DNA of 45,001 nucleotides from Archaeoglobaceae archaeon (GTDB taxonomy: Archaea > Halobacteriota > Archaeoglobi > Archaeoglobales > Archaeoglobaceae). Within the stretch, counting starts at the first letter, position 1; each line of letters starts with the position of its first letter. The stretch is taken from assembly GCA_026988525.1 (NCBI GenBank), contig JALSLC010000027.1, forward strand, positions 1-45,001, read 5' to 3'. Positions 26,488-33,975 of the stretch are shown piece after piece. Under the pieces are notes generated by a model. That model was not told where the DNA came from. It saw only the letters and a program-made list of their open reading frames with translations, and made no database searches. A program made the translations under genes and the position numbers.

Positions 26488-27441
26488 ATGGACAGGCTGA
26501 AAGTTTTACTGTGTGCAATAGTGGTATCTATACTCTCTTTATCGTTCTACATCGTTTACGAGTTTGGCTTTATATTCCTTATTAGATTAGCGTTAGGCTT
26601 GTTCTTTCTATGTGTTTTTCTAATTACTACCACTTTTACAGGAGTCTTGGCTTATGCAAAATCAAAATACTTCCCCTTAGCTCTGATTTATTCTCTAATT
26701 TCAGCATTTGGTGTTTACTATTGCTACTATTGGGAACCAACTAAGGTCGTTTTTATAATTCTGTTTTATGTTTTATCTCTAGTCGTCTTTATTTTTTGGA
26801 TTTCAGAACCGGATTTAAGCTTATACGAGAGAATTAGAAGTGCTAAGGCGTTGGAAAAGAGTGGTAATTATAGAGCTGCAGCAATAAAGTATGAAAAATC
26901 TAAAAATTTAACTAAAGCAGGAGAATGCTACTTGAGAGCGGGATTATTGGAGAGTGCTGCATGGTGTTTTGAAAGAGCTGGAGACTATTCAAAAGCAGCA
27001 AAAATTTATGAAAACTTAGCTAAGAAAGATAGCTATTACTGGAAAGAATGTTATGAGTTGTACAAAAAAGCTGGAAATATAAAAGATGCTGCTAAGTGTC
27101 TTGAAAAATATGCTGAGGAGGAGCCATGGTTTTGGGAAGATGTTGCAAAAATGTATGAAGAATGTAAGGAACATGAAAAAGCAAAAAAAGCTTGGATAAG
27201 GGCTTTAGAATACTACACTATGGAAGCAAAAGAGGAAGGTGTATTCTGGGAGGATGTTGCAAAAATTTATGAGAGATTGAATGAAAAAGAGAAAGCAAAA
27301 GAGTGTTGGATAAAGTTCTTAGAATACTGTATTAAAGAGGCTGAGAAAGATCCAGCTTGGTGGAAGCATGTTGCAGAAACTTACGAAAGAATTGGTGAAA
27401 AAGAGAAAGCAGAAGAAATAAAAAAGAAATATAGAATATGA
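26488..27441 (+). CDS. Membrane protein with C-terminal TPR-like repeats, 317 aa
   Basis: The N-terminal 110 residues hold about four hydrophobic helices (near 6-24, 30-54, 60-79 and 86-105). The rest is a chain of helical hairpins of TPR/SNAP type, for example NYRAAAIKYEKSKNLTKAGECYLRAG, AAWCFERAGDYSKAAKIYENLAK and GNIKDAAKCLEKYAEEEPWF, then three near copies beginning with FWEDVAKMYE, FWEDVAKIYE and WWKHVAETYE. It probably scaffolds protein contacts at the membrane. No enzyme motif is seen. The stop overlaps the next start as ATGA, so it is made together with the secreted transglutaminase-fold protein. I do not recognise a named family. Confidence 0.75.
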   Translation: MDRLKVLLCAIVVSILSLSFYIVYEFGFIFLIRLALGLFFLCVFLITTTFTGVLAYAKSKYFPLALIYSLISAFGVYYCYYWEPTKVVFIILFYVLSLVVFIFWISEPDLSLYERIRSAKALEKSGNYRAAAIKYEKSKNLTKAGECYLRAGLLESAAWCFERAGDYSKAAKIYENLAKKDSYYWKECYELYKKAGNIKDAAKCLEKYAEEEPWFWEDVAKMYEECKEHEKAKKAWIRALEYYTMEAKEEGVFWEDVAKIYERLNEKEKAKECWIKFLEYCIKEAEKDPAWWKHVAETYERIGEKEKAEEIKKKYRI

Positions 27442-28589
27442 GGAAGATAATAATTTTGTTCACATCCATTTTAATTTTGTCTATGATACTATATAGTACT
27501 AATCTGTCTGTTAACTTATCAAATTTTACTTTACAAAAAAATTTAAAAAATCCAAATTTTAATAAGATTGTAAACTACTCAATTAACAAAATACCAGCCA
27601 AAAACGTACTTATTAAAAAAAATAAATCTAATCTGGAAAGTTTAGATCGTTGTAAGGTGTTGTGGAGATATAGCTTTGAATGTGCACTATGTTATGCTTT
27701 AAACAAAACGAACCTTGAAAAAGTAGAAAATTTAGCTAAGAAACTGGATGGTAGTAATGAAGAACAAAAAGTTTGGAATGTTTTAAAATGGGAAGGAAAA
27801 AATTTGAAATATAATTGGAGTAAAGCAACTTTACCTCCTACTGTAGTTGAATACTATGGAAATAAAGTTAAAATTATTAGAAAGGGAATATGGTATCAAA
27901 CGCCAGAAGAAACTATAAAAAAAGGAAACGGGATATGTGGTGATTATGCAATTTTAACTTCAGCTTTACTAATTGATATGAATTTAACTCCGTATCCAAG
28001 CATAGTAAACTTCACTTCCGGAACAGGCCATGCTGCTACCTTAGTTAGAATAAACGGTTGGTATTTTGTGCTTGATCAGCATTTACCTCCAATGGATCTT
28101 GGAACTTACTACAAAGAATGGTTATTTTATAGAGTTAGATTTGGAACGAGAAAAATAGTCAGTATTCATCTTTACAAAGTCGTGCCCGGAAAAGTGTCTA
28201 AGGTTATGGATGTTGGGGAAATATTAGCTAAAGATATGATAAAAGAAGACTATAAATTGAAAAAAGATGATCTAAAACTTTTAGCCTATGGGCTTGCCAA
28301 GAAATTTGAAAAAACTGGTTTAAAAGAAGACCCTAATTTAAAAGGCTTGAAACCTAACAGTTATCTACCACCGGGTTACACTTCTGGACTTTTTTGGACG
28401 TTTAATTTTCCGCACTATGCAGATTACTACAACCCTGTTTTTTATAAACAGTATGTAAATTACTTCTTTTCACAGATATACAAGGGAGCTTTTAAAGTTG
28501 ATGCTGAAAGTAGTAACTCTATCTGGATCAACGTTTCAAAAAATAACTCGGATATTGTTTTTCATATAATATTGGCTAAAAAATATTAA
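27438..28589 (+). CDS. Secreted or anchored transglutaminase-like (papain-fold) protein, 383 aa
   Basis: An N-terminal signal or anchor helix (residues 3-20, IIILFTSILILSMILYS) is followed by several potential N-glycosylation sites, as expected outside the cell. The transglutaminase-like core has a full Cys-His-Asp triad pattern: C167 in GNGICGDYAILTSALL, H198 in GTGHAATLVRI and D213 in YFVLDQHLPP. Such folds act as proteases or amidases, or crosslink proteins. The C-terminal 130 residues are unknown. It is coupled by a 4-nt overlap to the membrane TPR protein, suggesting one surface complex. Substrate unknown. Confidence 0.8.
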   Translation: MRKIIILFTSILILSMILYSTNLSVNLSNFTLQKNLKNPNFNKIVNYSINKIPAKNVLIKKNKSNLESLDRCKVLWRYSFECALCYALNKTNLEKVENLAKKLDGSNEEQKVWNVLKWEGKNLKYNWSKATLPPTVVEYYGNKVKIIRKGIWYQTPEETIKKGNGICGDYAILTSALLIDMNLTPYPSIVNFTSGTGHAATLVRINGWYFVLDQHLPPMDLGTYYKEWLFYRVRFGTRKIVSIHLYKVVPGKVSKVMDVGEILAKDMIKEDYKLKKDDLKLLAYGLAKKFEKTGLKEDPNLKGLKPNSYLPPGYTSGLFWTFNFPHYADYYNPVFYKQYVNYFFSQIYKGAFKVDAESSNSIWINVSKNNSDIVFHIILAKKY

Positions 28590-28594
28590 AAAAT

Positions 28595-29245
28595 TCAGGC
28601 TAACTTCTGAAGGATTTTATCGATTTCCTGAAATACTTCATCTATGCTCTTGGTGCCGTCTATGTTGTACAATATACCCTTTTTGGCGTAGTATTCTACA
28701 AGCGGTTCAGTTTGTTCTTTGTAAACTTTGTATCTCTTTCTAACAGTCTCTTCTTTATCATCATCTCTTTGATATAGTTCTCCACCACACTTGTCACATT
28801 TGTTATCTTCCTTTGGTGGGTTGTATATCAGATGGTAAACAGCTCCACAGTTCTTGCAAGTCCTTCTATACACTATTCTTTTTACAACTTCTTCCTCTGG
28901 TACTTGAATGTTTATTACCGCATCTATTTTTTTACCCATTTCTTCAAGTATTTTATCCAATGCTTCTGCCTGTGCAATCGTTCTTGGAAAACCATCAAGA
29001 ATAAATCCTTTTTCACAATCTGGTTGTTGAAGTCTTTCTTTTACAATACCAATTACTACTTCGTCTGGAACCAATTGCCCCGCATCCATGTACTTTTTAG
29101 CCTCTTTACCCAACTCTGTCCCTTTGGCTACAGCCTCTCTTAACATGTCTCCCGTAGAAATCTGAGGAATTCCATATTTTTCCACTATCTTTTTTGCCTG
29201 AGTTCCTTTTCCTGAACCGGGTGGTCCAAGTAAAATCAAGTTCAT
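28595..29245 (-). CDS. adk: Adenylate kinase, zinc-LID type
   Basis: 216 residues of the long, bacterial-type adenylate kinase. P-loop [10 protein letters not shown] (residues 7-16), NMP-binding [21 protein letters not shown], and a zinc-binding LID with CKNC and CDKC (about residues 130-156). It converts ATP and AMP to two ADP. This form is present in Archaeoglobales, while many other archaea carry a short unrelated type, so it is a mild taxonomic hint. The gene follows DUF1464 by 24 nt on the same strand, which could be one transcript. Confidence 0.95.
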   Translation of the reverse strand: MNLILLGPPGSGKGTQAKKIVEKYGIPQISTGDMLREAVAKGTELGKEAKKYMDAGQLVPDEVVIGIVKERLQQPDCEKGFILDGFPRTIAQAEALDKILEEMGKKIDAVINIQVPEEEVVKRIVYRRTCKNCGAVYHLIYNPPKEDNKCDKCGGELYQRDDDKEETVRKRYKVYKEQTEPLVEYYAKKGILYNIDGTKSIDEVFQEIDKILQKLA

Positions 29246-29269
29246 AGGCTTTCGTTAGCTTTAGAATGT

Positions 29270-30235
29270 TTAAAACTTTCTATTTTTCAGTAGCTTTTTT
29301 ATTACAATCTCTCTAACTTTGTCGGGTAAATAATCCAAAACAGTACCTTGTGCAGAAAAAACACCTGCTCTTTCTGTAAGCTCTCTTATTTTTCTAATCT
29401 TTTTGGATATTGCACATGCTACAATTGCAGCTCCAAATGCTGAAGCAAATTTATTTTTTTCATAAATTTTATAATTGGTGGCATCTCCTATTTTCTTAGC
29501 AAACCTACCGGATACAATTATGTTATCAATATCTTTTATGGATACTTTAATTGCATTAACTCCTTTAAGCACATTTTCAATATATGCTTTGAATGCAACA
29601 TCTTCTTCAAAAAAATTTCTAAGACCAGTTTTAATTAAATCTTTTTCAAACTTCCCCAACAAATAAGCAACTTCTGCATCAATACAGCCAGAAGATCTAT
29701 AGGTGGGTAAAAAAGAAGTCCCTCCAAAACCATCTACAATACATCCGTTTTCAATAGCCATAAATGCTGTGTATCCATATCCAGCATCCACTACCACCAT
29801 ATTTTTCATACCGTAGTCATATACTATGGATAGAGCAGTACATAACTTGTCGTATGTACCCATATCTATCCTAAAAAATTTTCTATATGCTGGTACAGTA
29901 TTTAAATGAATTACTGCAGGAATAGTATAAAAATTTAATTCCGATTTAGATATTAAATTTACTAATTTTCTTAGACCAACTGATTCTTTTTTCTCAAAAG
30001 TTAAAGTCATTAATTTAATTTCAAATTCAGTTATCTCAGAAAAATGCTTAATAGGTAAACCATACCCGGATAATCCAGCATAGACATCAGCGTTTAAATC
30101 TTCAAGTTTTTTTACAAACAATTCAGGACTTTTTTTAACGTTTTCAGTGGGCAATTCCTCAAATCTAAGTTTATCTGGGCTCTCAAACCATACAATTTTG
30201 TATGATTTTGTTCCAGCATCTACTCCTGCAAACAC
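29270..30235 (-). CDS. DUF1464 family protein (ASKHA/actin-fold kinase-like)
   Basis: About 321 residues. An actin/hexokinase-type phosphate-1 motif opens it (FAGVDAGTKSYKIVWF), a second phosphate motif is MVVVDAGYGYTAFMAI and the adenosine motif region is IIVSGRFAKKIG. That order and length match archaeal DUF1464, which is annotated as a predicted acetate/butyrate-kinase-like family with no proven reaction. The frame continues upstream to 30382, but that part reads back through the tRNA-Cys gene, so I start at GTG 30235, just before the conserved FAGVDAG strand. No clear ribosome site is seen. Confidence 0.8.
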   Translation of the reverse strand: MFAGVDAGTKSYKIVWFESPDKLRFEELPTENVKKSPELFVKKLEDLNADVYAGLSGYGLPIKHFSEITEFEIKLMTLTFEKKESVGLRKLVNLISKSELNFYTIPAVIHLNTVPAYRKFFRIDMGTYDKLCTALSIVYDYGMKNMVVVDAGYGYTAFMAIENGCIVDGFGGTSFLPTYRSSGCIDAEVAYLLGKFEKDLIKTGLRNFFEEDVAFKAYIENVLKGVNAIKVSIKDIDNIIVSGRFAKKIGDATNYKIYEKNKFASAFGAAIVACAISKKIRKIRELTERAGVFSAQGTVLDYLPDKVREIVIKKLLKNRKF

Positions 30236-30287
30236 AACTTCAATACCACAAGCGTTAAATATCAAATTTTCTGAAAAAAACAATGTT

Positions 30288-30358
30288 GCCAGGGTGGCAG
30301 AGGGGCTATGCGGCGGACTGCAGATCCGCTGACCCCGGTTCAAATCCGGGCCCTGGCT
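30288..30358 (+). tRNA. tRNA-Cys (anticodon GCA)
   Basis: A full cloverleaf: acceptor arms GCCAGGG / CCCTGGC, anticodon stem GCGGA / TCCGC around the loop CTGCAGA with anticodon GCA at 30320-30322, T-arm CCCGG-TTCAAAT-CCGGG and discriminator T at 30358, as expected for Cys. CCA is not encoded. It is divergent from the DUF1464 gene, and a GC-rich integrase cassette begins about 40 bp downstream, so it is a natural suspect as the integration site. Confidence 0.97.
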
Positions 30359-30491
30359 CTCTTTATTCTGGTTCCAATCCATAAATTTAAATGATCGCTT
30401 TTCGGCGTTACCACCCCAGCTACTTGTTCCAGCGTGCGACCACTATCGGATTACCGTGTCGGGTTTTATTCTGCTCAGGGGTGCATATTCT

Positions 30492-31709
30492 ATGAGCGAC
30501 TTCTATCCGAGCCAGAGAGTATCCAAGGCTCTCAAGCGTTTCAAGCAAAGGCATCCTGAGAACTACGATCTCATCGAAACTTTCGCCATGGACCTGCTGG
30601 CTCAAGGAATTTCTGAGCTGAGAGTTACAGGTTATTTAACATATATCTCCAACATCCTGAAGATTGTGAACAAGGATTTCAGAAAGTACACGAAAGATGA
30701 CGTTCGAAAGGTCATCGCCCACTACCAGACAAGAGCAAACCGCGGTGAAATAAGCCCGAATACCGTTTTTGAGGTCAGGAAGACCTTAAAACGCTTCTTT
30801 AAATGGCTCGGGAAGGAAGAACTCGTTAACTGGTTTGTAGCTGGCAAATGCGAATCCAATCTTTCTCCGCAGGATCTGATAACTCATGAAGAGTTTGAGG
30901 CCATGCTGAAAGCATGCCAGAATTCCCGTGATAGAGCTATGCTGAGCTTGCTGTACGAGACCGGAGCAAGAATAGGGGAAATTGCAGCTATGAGGATAAA
31001 AGACGTAATTTTTGATGACTACGGTGCAGTTATTTGGCTTCCGAGGTCAAAAACACAGAGAAGAAAGTTGAGAGTGGTGTTTTCGACGAAATATCTTGCC
31101 GAATGGTTGTCGGATCATCCCTCAGCGAACGATCCCGAAGCGCCGCTCTGGATTAAGCTCAGTCACAAGAATTACCTGAAACCTCTGGAATACAAAGACA
31201 TACAGCTGCAGCTGAAAAAGATAGCGAAGAGGGCTGGAATAAAGAAGAGAATCTACGCACACCTCTTCAGACACACCCGAGCGACGAAATTACTGCAGCA
31301 GGTGTCAGAAGTAGTAGGAGCAAAATACATGGGCTGGGTCCCCGGAACGAAGATGGTCAAGGTGTACATACATCTGGCCGACCAAGATGTTGAGCGGGCA
31401 ATTCTGGAGATGTATGGGATAAAGCCCGCTGAGGAGGATGGCGATATCAAGGTGCTGCAGTGTCCGCGCTGCTCGTTTATCAATCCGGGAAACGCAAAGT
31501 TCTGCTCTCGCTGCGGATTGCCGCTGACCGAAGACGCTGTCAGAGAGATCGAACGGTGGGAGGAAAAGAAAGCAAAGCTGCTCGAAGCCATGACCAGGCC
31601 GGAAATACTTCAGCTGATTATGAGCTTGCGCGACGAAATAGAGAAGCTTAAGAGGCTGGTCGAAGAAAGGAAAACGAGGGGTCGAGATGGAGATACTCTG
31701 GGGCGATGA
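30492..31709 (+). CDS. Tyrosine recombinase/integrase with C-terminal zinc ribbon
   Basis: About 405 residues. An N-terminal SAM-like core-binding domain (about 1-125) is followed by the catalytic domain: R in ETGARIGEIAAMRIKDV, K in RSKTQRRKLRVV, HLFRHTRATKLL (HxxR), GWVPGTKMVKVYIHL with the tyrosine nucleophile in VYIHL. A zinc ribbon (CPRCSFINPGNAKFCSRCG) and a coiled-coil tail follow. It cuts and joins DNA at attachment sites. ATG 30492 has AGGGGTG 8 nt upstream; an in-frame start at 30456 has none. The end overlaps the Cdc6-like gene by 23 nt. Confidence 0.92.
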   Translation: MSDFYPSQRVSKALKRFKQRHPENYDLIETFAMDLLAQGISELRVTGYLTYISNILKIVNKDFRKYTKDDVRKVIAHYQTRANRGEISPNTVFEVRKTLKRFFKWLGKEELVNWFVAGKCESNLSPQDLITHEEFEAMLKACQNSRDRAMLSLLYETGARIGEIAAMRIKDVIFDDYGAVIWLPRSKTQRRKLRVVFSTKYLAEWLSDHPSANDPEAPLWIKLSHKNYLKPLEYKDIQLQLKKIAKRAGIKKRIYAHLFRHTRATKLLQQVSEVVGAKYMGWVPGTKMVKVYIHLADQDVERAILEMYGIKPAEEDGDIKVLQCPRCSFINPGNAKFCSRCGLPLTEDAVREIERWEEKKAKLLEAMTRPEILQLIMSLRDEIEKLKRLVEERKTRGRDGDTLGR

Positions 31710-32780
31710 GACCCTCTTCAGGAATGAGGAAGTCTTCGATCCCGAATACCTCCCACAAGCCATTCTTCATAGGGATACGCAGATTAACGACCTCGCCCTA
31801 TCGCTGAGACCGGCTTTAAACGGTATCTCTCCCGGTCACATCCTTTGTGTGGGCCCACCTTCGACTGGTAAGACTACTGTGGTGAAGTACGTGCTTGAGA
31901 AGCTTGAGGAGTACGATGTTGCTACCGTATATCTCAGATGCCCGATCCTCCGGACGTCTTACAACGTATTCTCTAAAATTTTCGAGGAGATAGGCGGAAA
32001 GGTGCCGCCTCAGAGAGGAGTGCCGCTGTTCAAGCTCCTGAGTGAGATCGGAGATCAGCTGGGCCAACGTGTTCTCATCGTTGCCCTTGACGATATTAAC
32101 TTTTCCTACCGGAAAACGTGCTGAACGAGGTTCTGATGACACTGGTGAAAAGTGCTGAGTTTAAGGTCGGAGTAATAGCGATATCCTCAAGCAAGAGTTT
32201 CATCGCCAGACTTGAACCGTATCTCGGTTCCATCTTGCATTTCCACGAAGTTGCCTTTCCGCTGTACACGAGAGAGGAGATCAAGGAAATACTGCACTGG
32301 AGGGTGCAGCACGGCTTTTATCCCGGCGTGATGACTGAGGAGGCTTTTGAGATGATCGTGGATCTAGTTGCAAGGAACGGAGACATTCGTTATGGATTGT
32401 ACCTGTTACGTCGAGCTGGAATAACTGCAGAAAAGAGGGCAAGCAGAAAGATAGAAGTTGAGGATGTAATCGCGGCGGGAGAAGGTGAAGAGATAACGCT
32501 GCTCGCAAAGAGTCTTTCAGCTCTCAACAGCGATGAGAAAGAGGCCTTAAAGATAATTTACTCGCTCGATGAGGAGGAAATCACGACCGGCGACATATAT
32601 GGCATAATGAAGGCCGAAGTCGGATTGTACTACGAGAGGTTCTACGAGATCATCAACAAGCTTGAGAGATTGAGGTTCATCGATCTCGTATTCGGCAGAA
32701 AGGGTAAGGGTAGGACGAGGTACATAGTGAGGCGGTACGATCCCAAAGTTGTGCTTGAAGCTATCAGGAACTACGGGTAA
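31687..32780 (+). pseudogene. Orc1/Cdc6-like AAA+ ATPase, split by a frameshift
   Basis: Two frames form one protein. 31687-32124 holds the N-terminal AAA+ half (Walker A GPPSTGKTT, Walker B VLIVALDDIN), and 32118-32780 holds the lid and a winged-helix C-terminal domain (EEITTGDIYGIM, YERFYEIINKLERLRFIDLV). The break is at the T run 32101-32104: one extra T, or two fewer, would join DDIN to FLPENVLNEVLM. The intact protein would have about 364 residues, close to Orc1/Cdc6 family ATPases. These bind origins and load helicase on archaeal replicons, so this is probably the initiator of the integrated element. It may be a true pseudogene, a homopolymer sequencing error or, less likely, a programmed frameshift. 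Confidence 0.82.
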
Positions 32781-32967
32781 AACAAAAACGGGATATAGTT
32801 GAAGGTTCGAATGAAACTAGAGTGAAGCTCTTGAAGGTAGAATGAAAGAATTAGCAAGCTTAGTATAGTAAATAATTTTAAAAATTTATTTATTAACTTT
32901 AGGAATTTTTTGTTTACTGAAAATTATGAAAGAAACTATATATAATTTCAATCTTAAATACAGTTAT

Positions 32968-33963
32968 TCAAGTTCTTATTCTATCTCTCTCTTCCTCTCG
33001 TATTCGTTCTATCATAATTTTTAGGTATTCGTTAAAATCCTTGTGAATTATAAATTCACCACTTTCTTCATTAATATCCTCTATCAATTTTGCGTGACCA
33101 TCTTTGATTCCAGTTATATTGACATAAAATCTATTCTTTGCTAATTGTGATCCTAGAATTTTCATCAAAACTTCTAACTCTAAATCAAGCAAACTAAATG
33201 TATCAACTTCAACGAGCTCAGTTTTATCTAGTTCTTTATATTTCTGAATTATTTTTGACAAGATTTTAAATACAAGAAGTACTACTCTAGGTAATTTTCC
33301 TTCTTCTTCGACGTACTTCTGCAACATCTTTTCAGAAACACCTAGAATAAAAATTGATTGAACAGCAGAAGTGTACAGTTTCCAGTTTACAGATGCAAAA
33401 TTATCACCATATATTTTCTTAAGATCTAACAATGGTTGTAGTATTTTTCCTGGATAAATTCTTCTGTCAGTAGTAATATCTATTATCTCCATTTCATATA
33501 GATCTCTTATAATTCTTTCTCTACTTGTGTGGGTGTGTATCAATGATGTGATTTCATCTATTTCAATACCATTAAGATTTACGTCGTCGTCTAATATGCA
33601 ATACCAGACTACTTCAGAAACTACATTCTTATACGCAGCAAATAGTGGATAATCTGCTAGTATCTCACAAATTTTTTCTGCAGCTTTTAGTGCCCATTCC
33701 TCTGGAGTTCTGCGACTTTTCAATGAATTTATTAAGTGATTTTTTAATTCTTTTATTTGAAAAAGAGAATATTGGCAATTTTCGCAAAGATCATGCGAAT
33801 ACGTAGGTAAATTGCAAAGTGTGCATTTTTTAACGATCTTTCCTTTTACGGACTGATATTTACTTTTTTCTTCACTTTTACCAGTGTTTTCGATAAATAC
33901 AATGTTTTTGGTTTTATCCTCCTTAATCTCAGTATTTTTTACACTTTCATAATTTTTTTCCAT
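32968..33963 (-). CDS. Zinc-ribbon plus winged-helix protein, last gene of the SMC-like operon, 331 aa
   Basis: I do not recognise a named family. An N-terminal disordered stretch rich in K, E and S (1-45) leads to a zinc ribbon (CTLCNLPTYSHDLCENC). Then comes a helical region with a winged-helix-like part (IEIDEITSLIHTHTSRERIIRDLYEMEIIDITTDRRIYPG) and a C-terminal alpha/beta part. Its layout repeats that of the first gene of the operon (37164-38048), so the two are probably paralogues. ATG 33963 follows GAGAGGTG; the frame extends to GTG 33972 inside that site. It follows the SMC-like gene by 12 nt. A DNA-binding adaptor for the ATPase is a reasonable guess. Confidence 0.75.
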   Translation of the reverse strand: MEKNYESVKNTEIKEDKTKNIVFIENTGKSEEKSKYQSVKGKIVKKCTLCNLPTYSHDLCENCQYSLFQIKELKNHLINSLKSRRTPEEWALKAAEKICEILADYPLFAAYKNVVSEVVWYCILDDDVNLNGIEIDEITSLIHTHTSRERIIRDLYEMEIIDITTDRRIYPGKILQPLLDLKKIYGDNFASVNWKLYTSAVQSIFILGVSEKMLQKYVEEEGKLPRVVLLVFKILSKIIQKYKELDKTELVEVDTFSLLDLELEVLMKILGSQLAKNRFYVNITGIKDGHAKLIEDINEESGEFIIHKDFNEYLKIMIERIREEERDRIRT

Positions 33964-33975
33964 TAATAGCACCTC

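Larger units (their letters stand above)
30395..32790 (+). mobile_element. GC-rich integrated element remnant (integrase + Orc1/Cdc6-like)
   Basis: From about 30395 to 32790 base composition and codon use switch sharply from AT-rich to GC-rich (codons such as CTG, CTC, GAG and CGC replace TTA, GAA and AGA). The segment sits just downstream of tRNA-Cys and carries an integrase and an overlapping replication-initiator-like ATPase, the core of an integrated archaeal plasmid or virus. The ATPase is frameshifted, so the element is probably decaying or inactive. I could not find a convincing direct repeat of the tRNA 3' end to mark both attachment sites. Whether the AT-rich SMC operon beyond it is part of the same element is open. 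Confidence 0.7.

Noticed and set aside
30365-30380. CTGGTTCCAATCC after tRNA-Cys as a partial T-arm copy (attachment remnant)
   Set aside because: Only a loose match to the T-arm, and the flanking bases do not match the tRNA 3' end.
30236-30382. N-terminal extension of the DUF1464 protein
   Set aside because: It reads antisense through the tRNA-Cys gene and has no family resemblance; the conserved protein begins at FAGVDAG, near GTG 30235.
30420-30605. Minus-strand frame of 61 residues over the integrase start
   Set aside because: Antisense to the integrase, no ribosome site, and no recognisable pattern; more likely a by-product of the GC-rich cassette.
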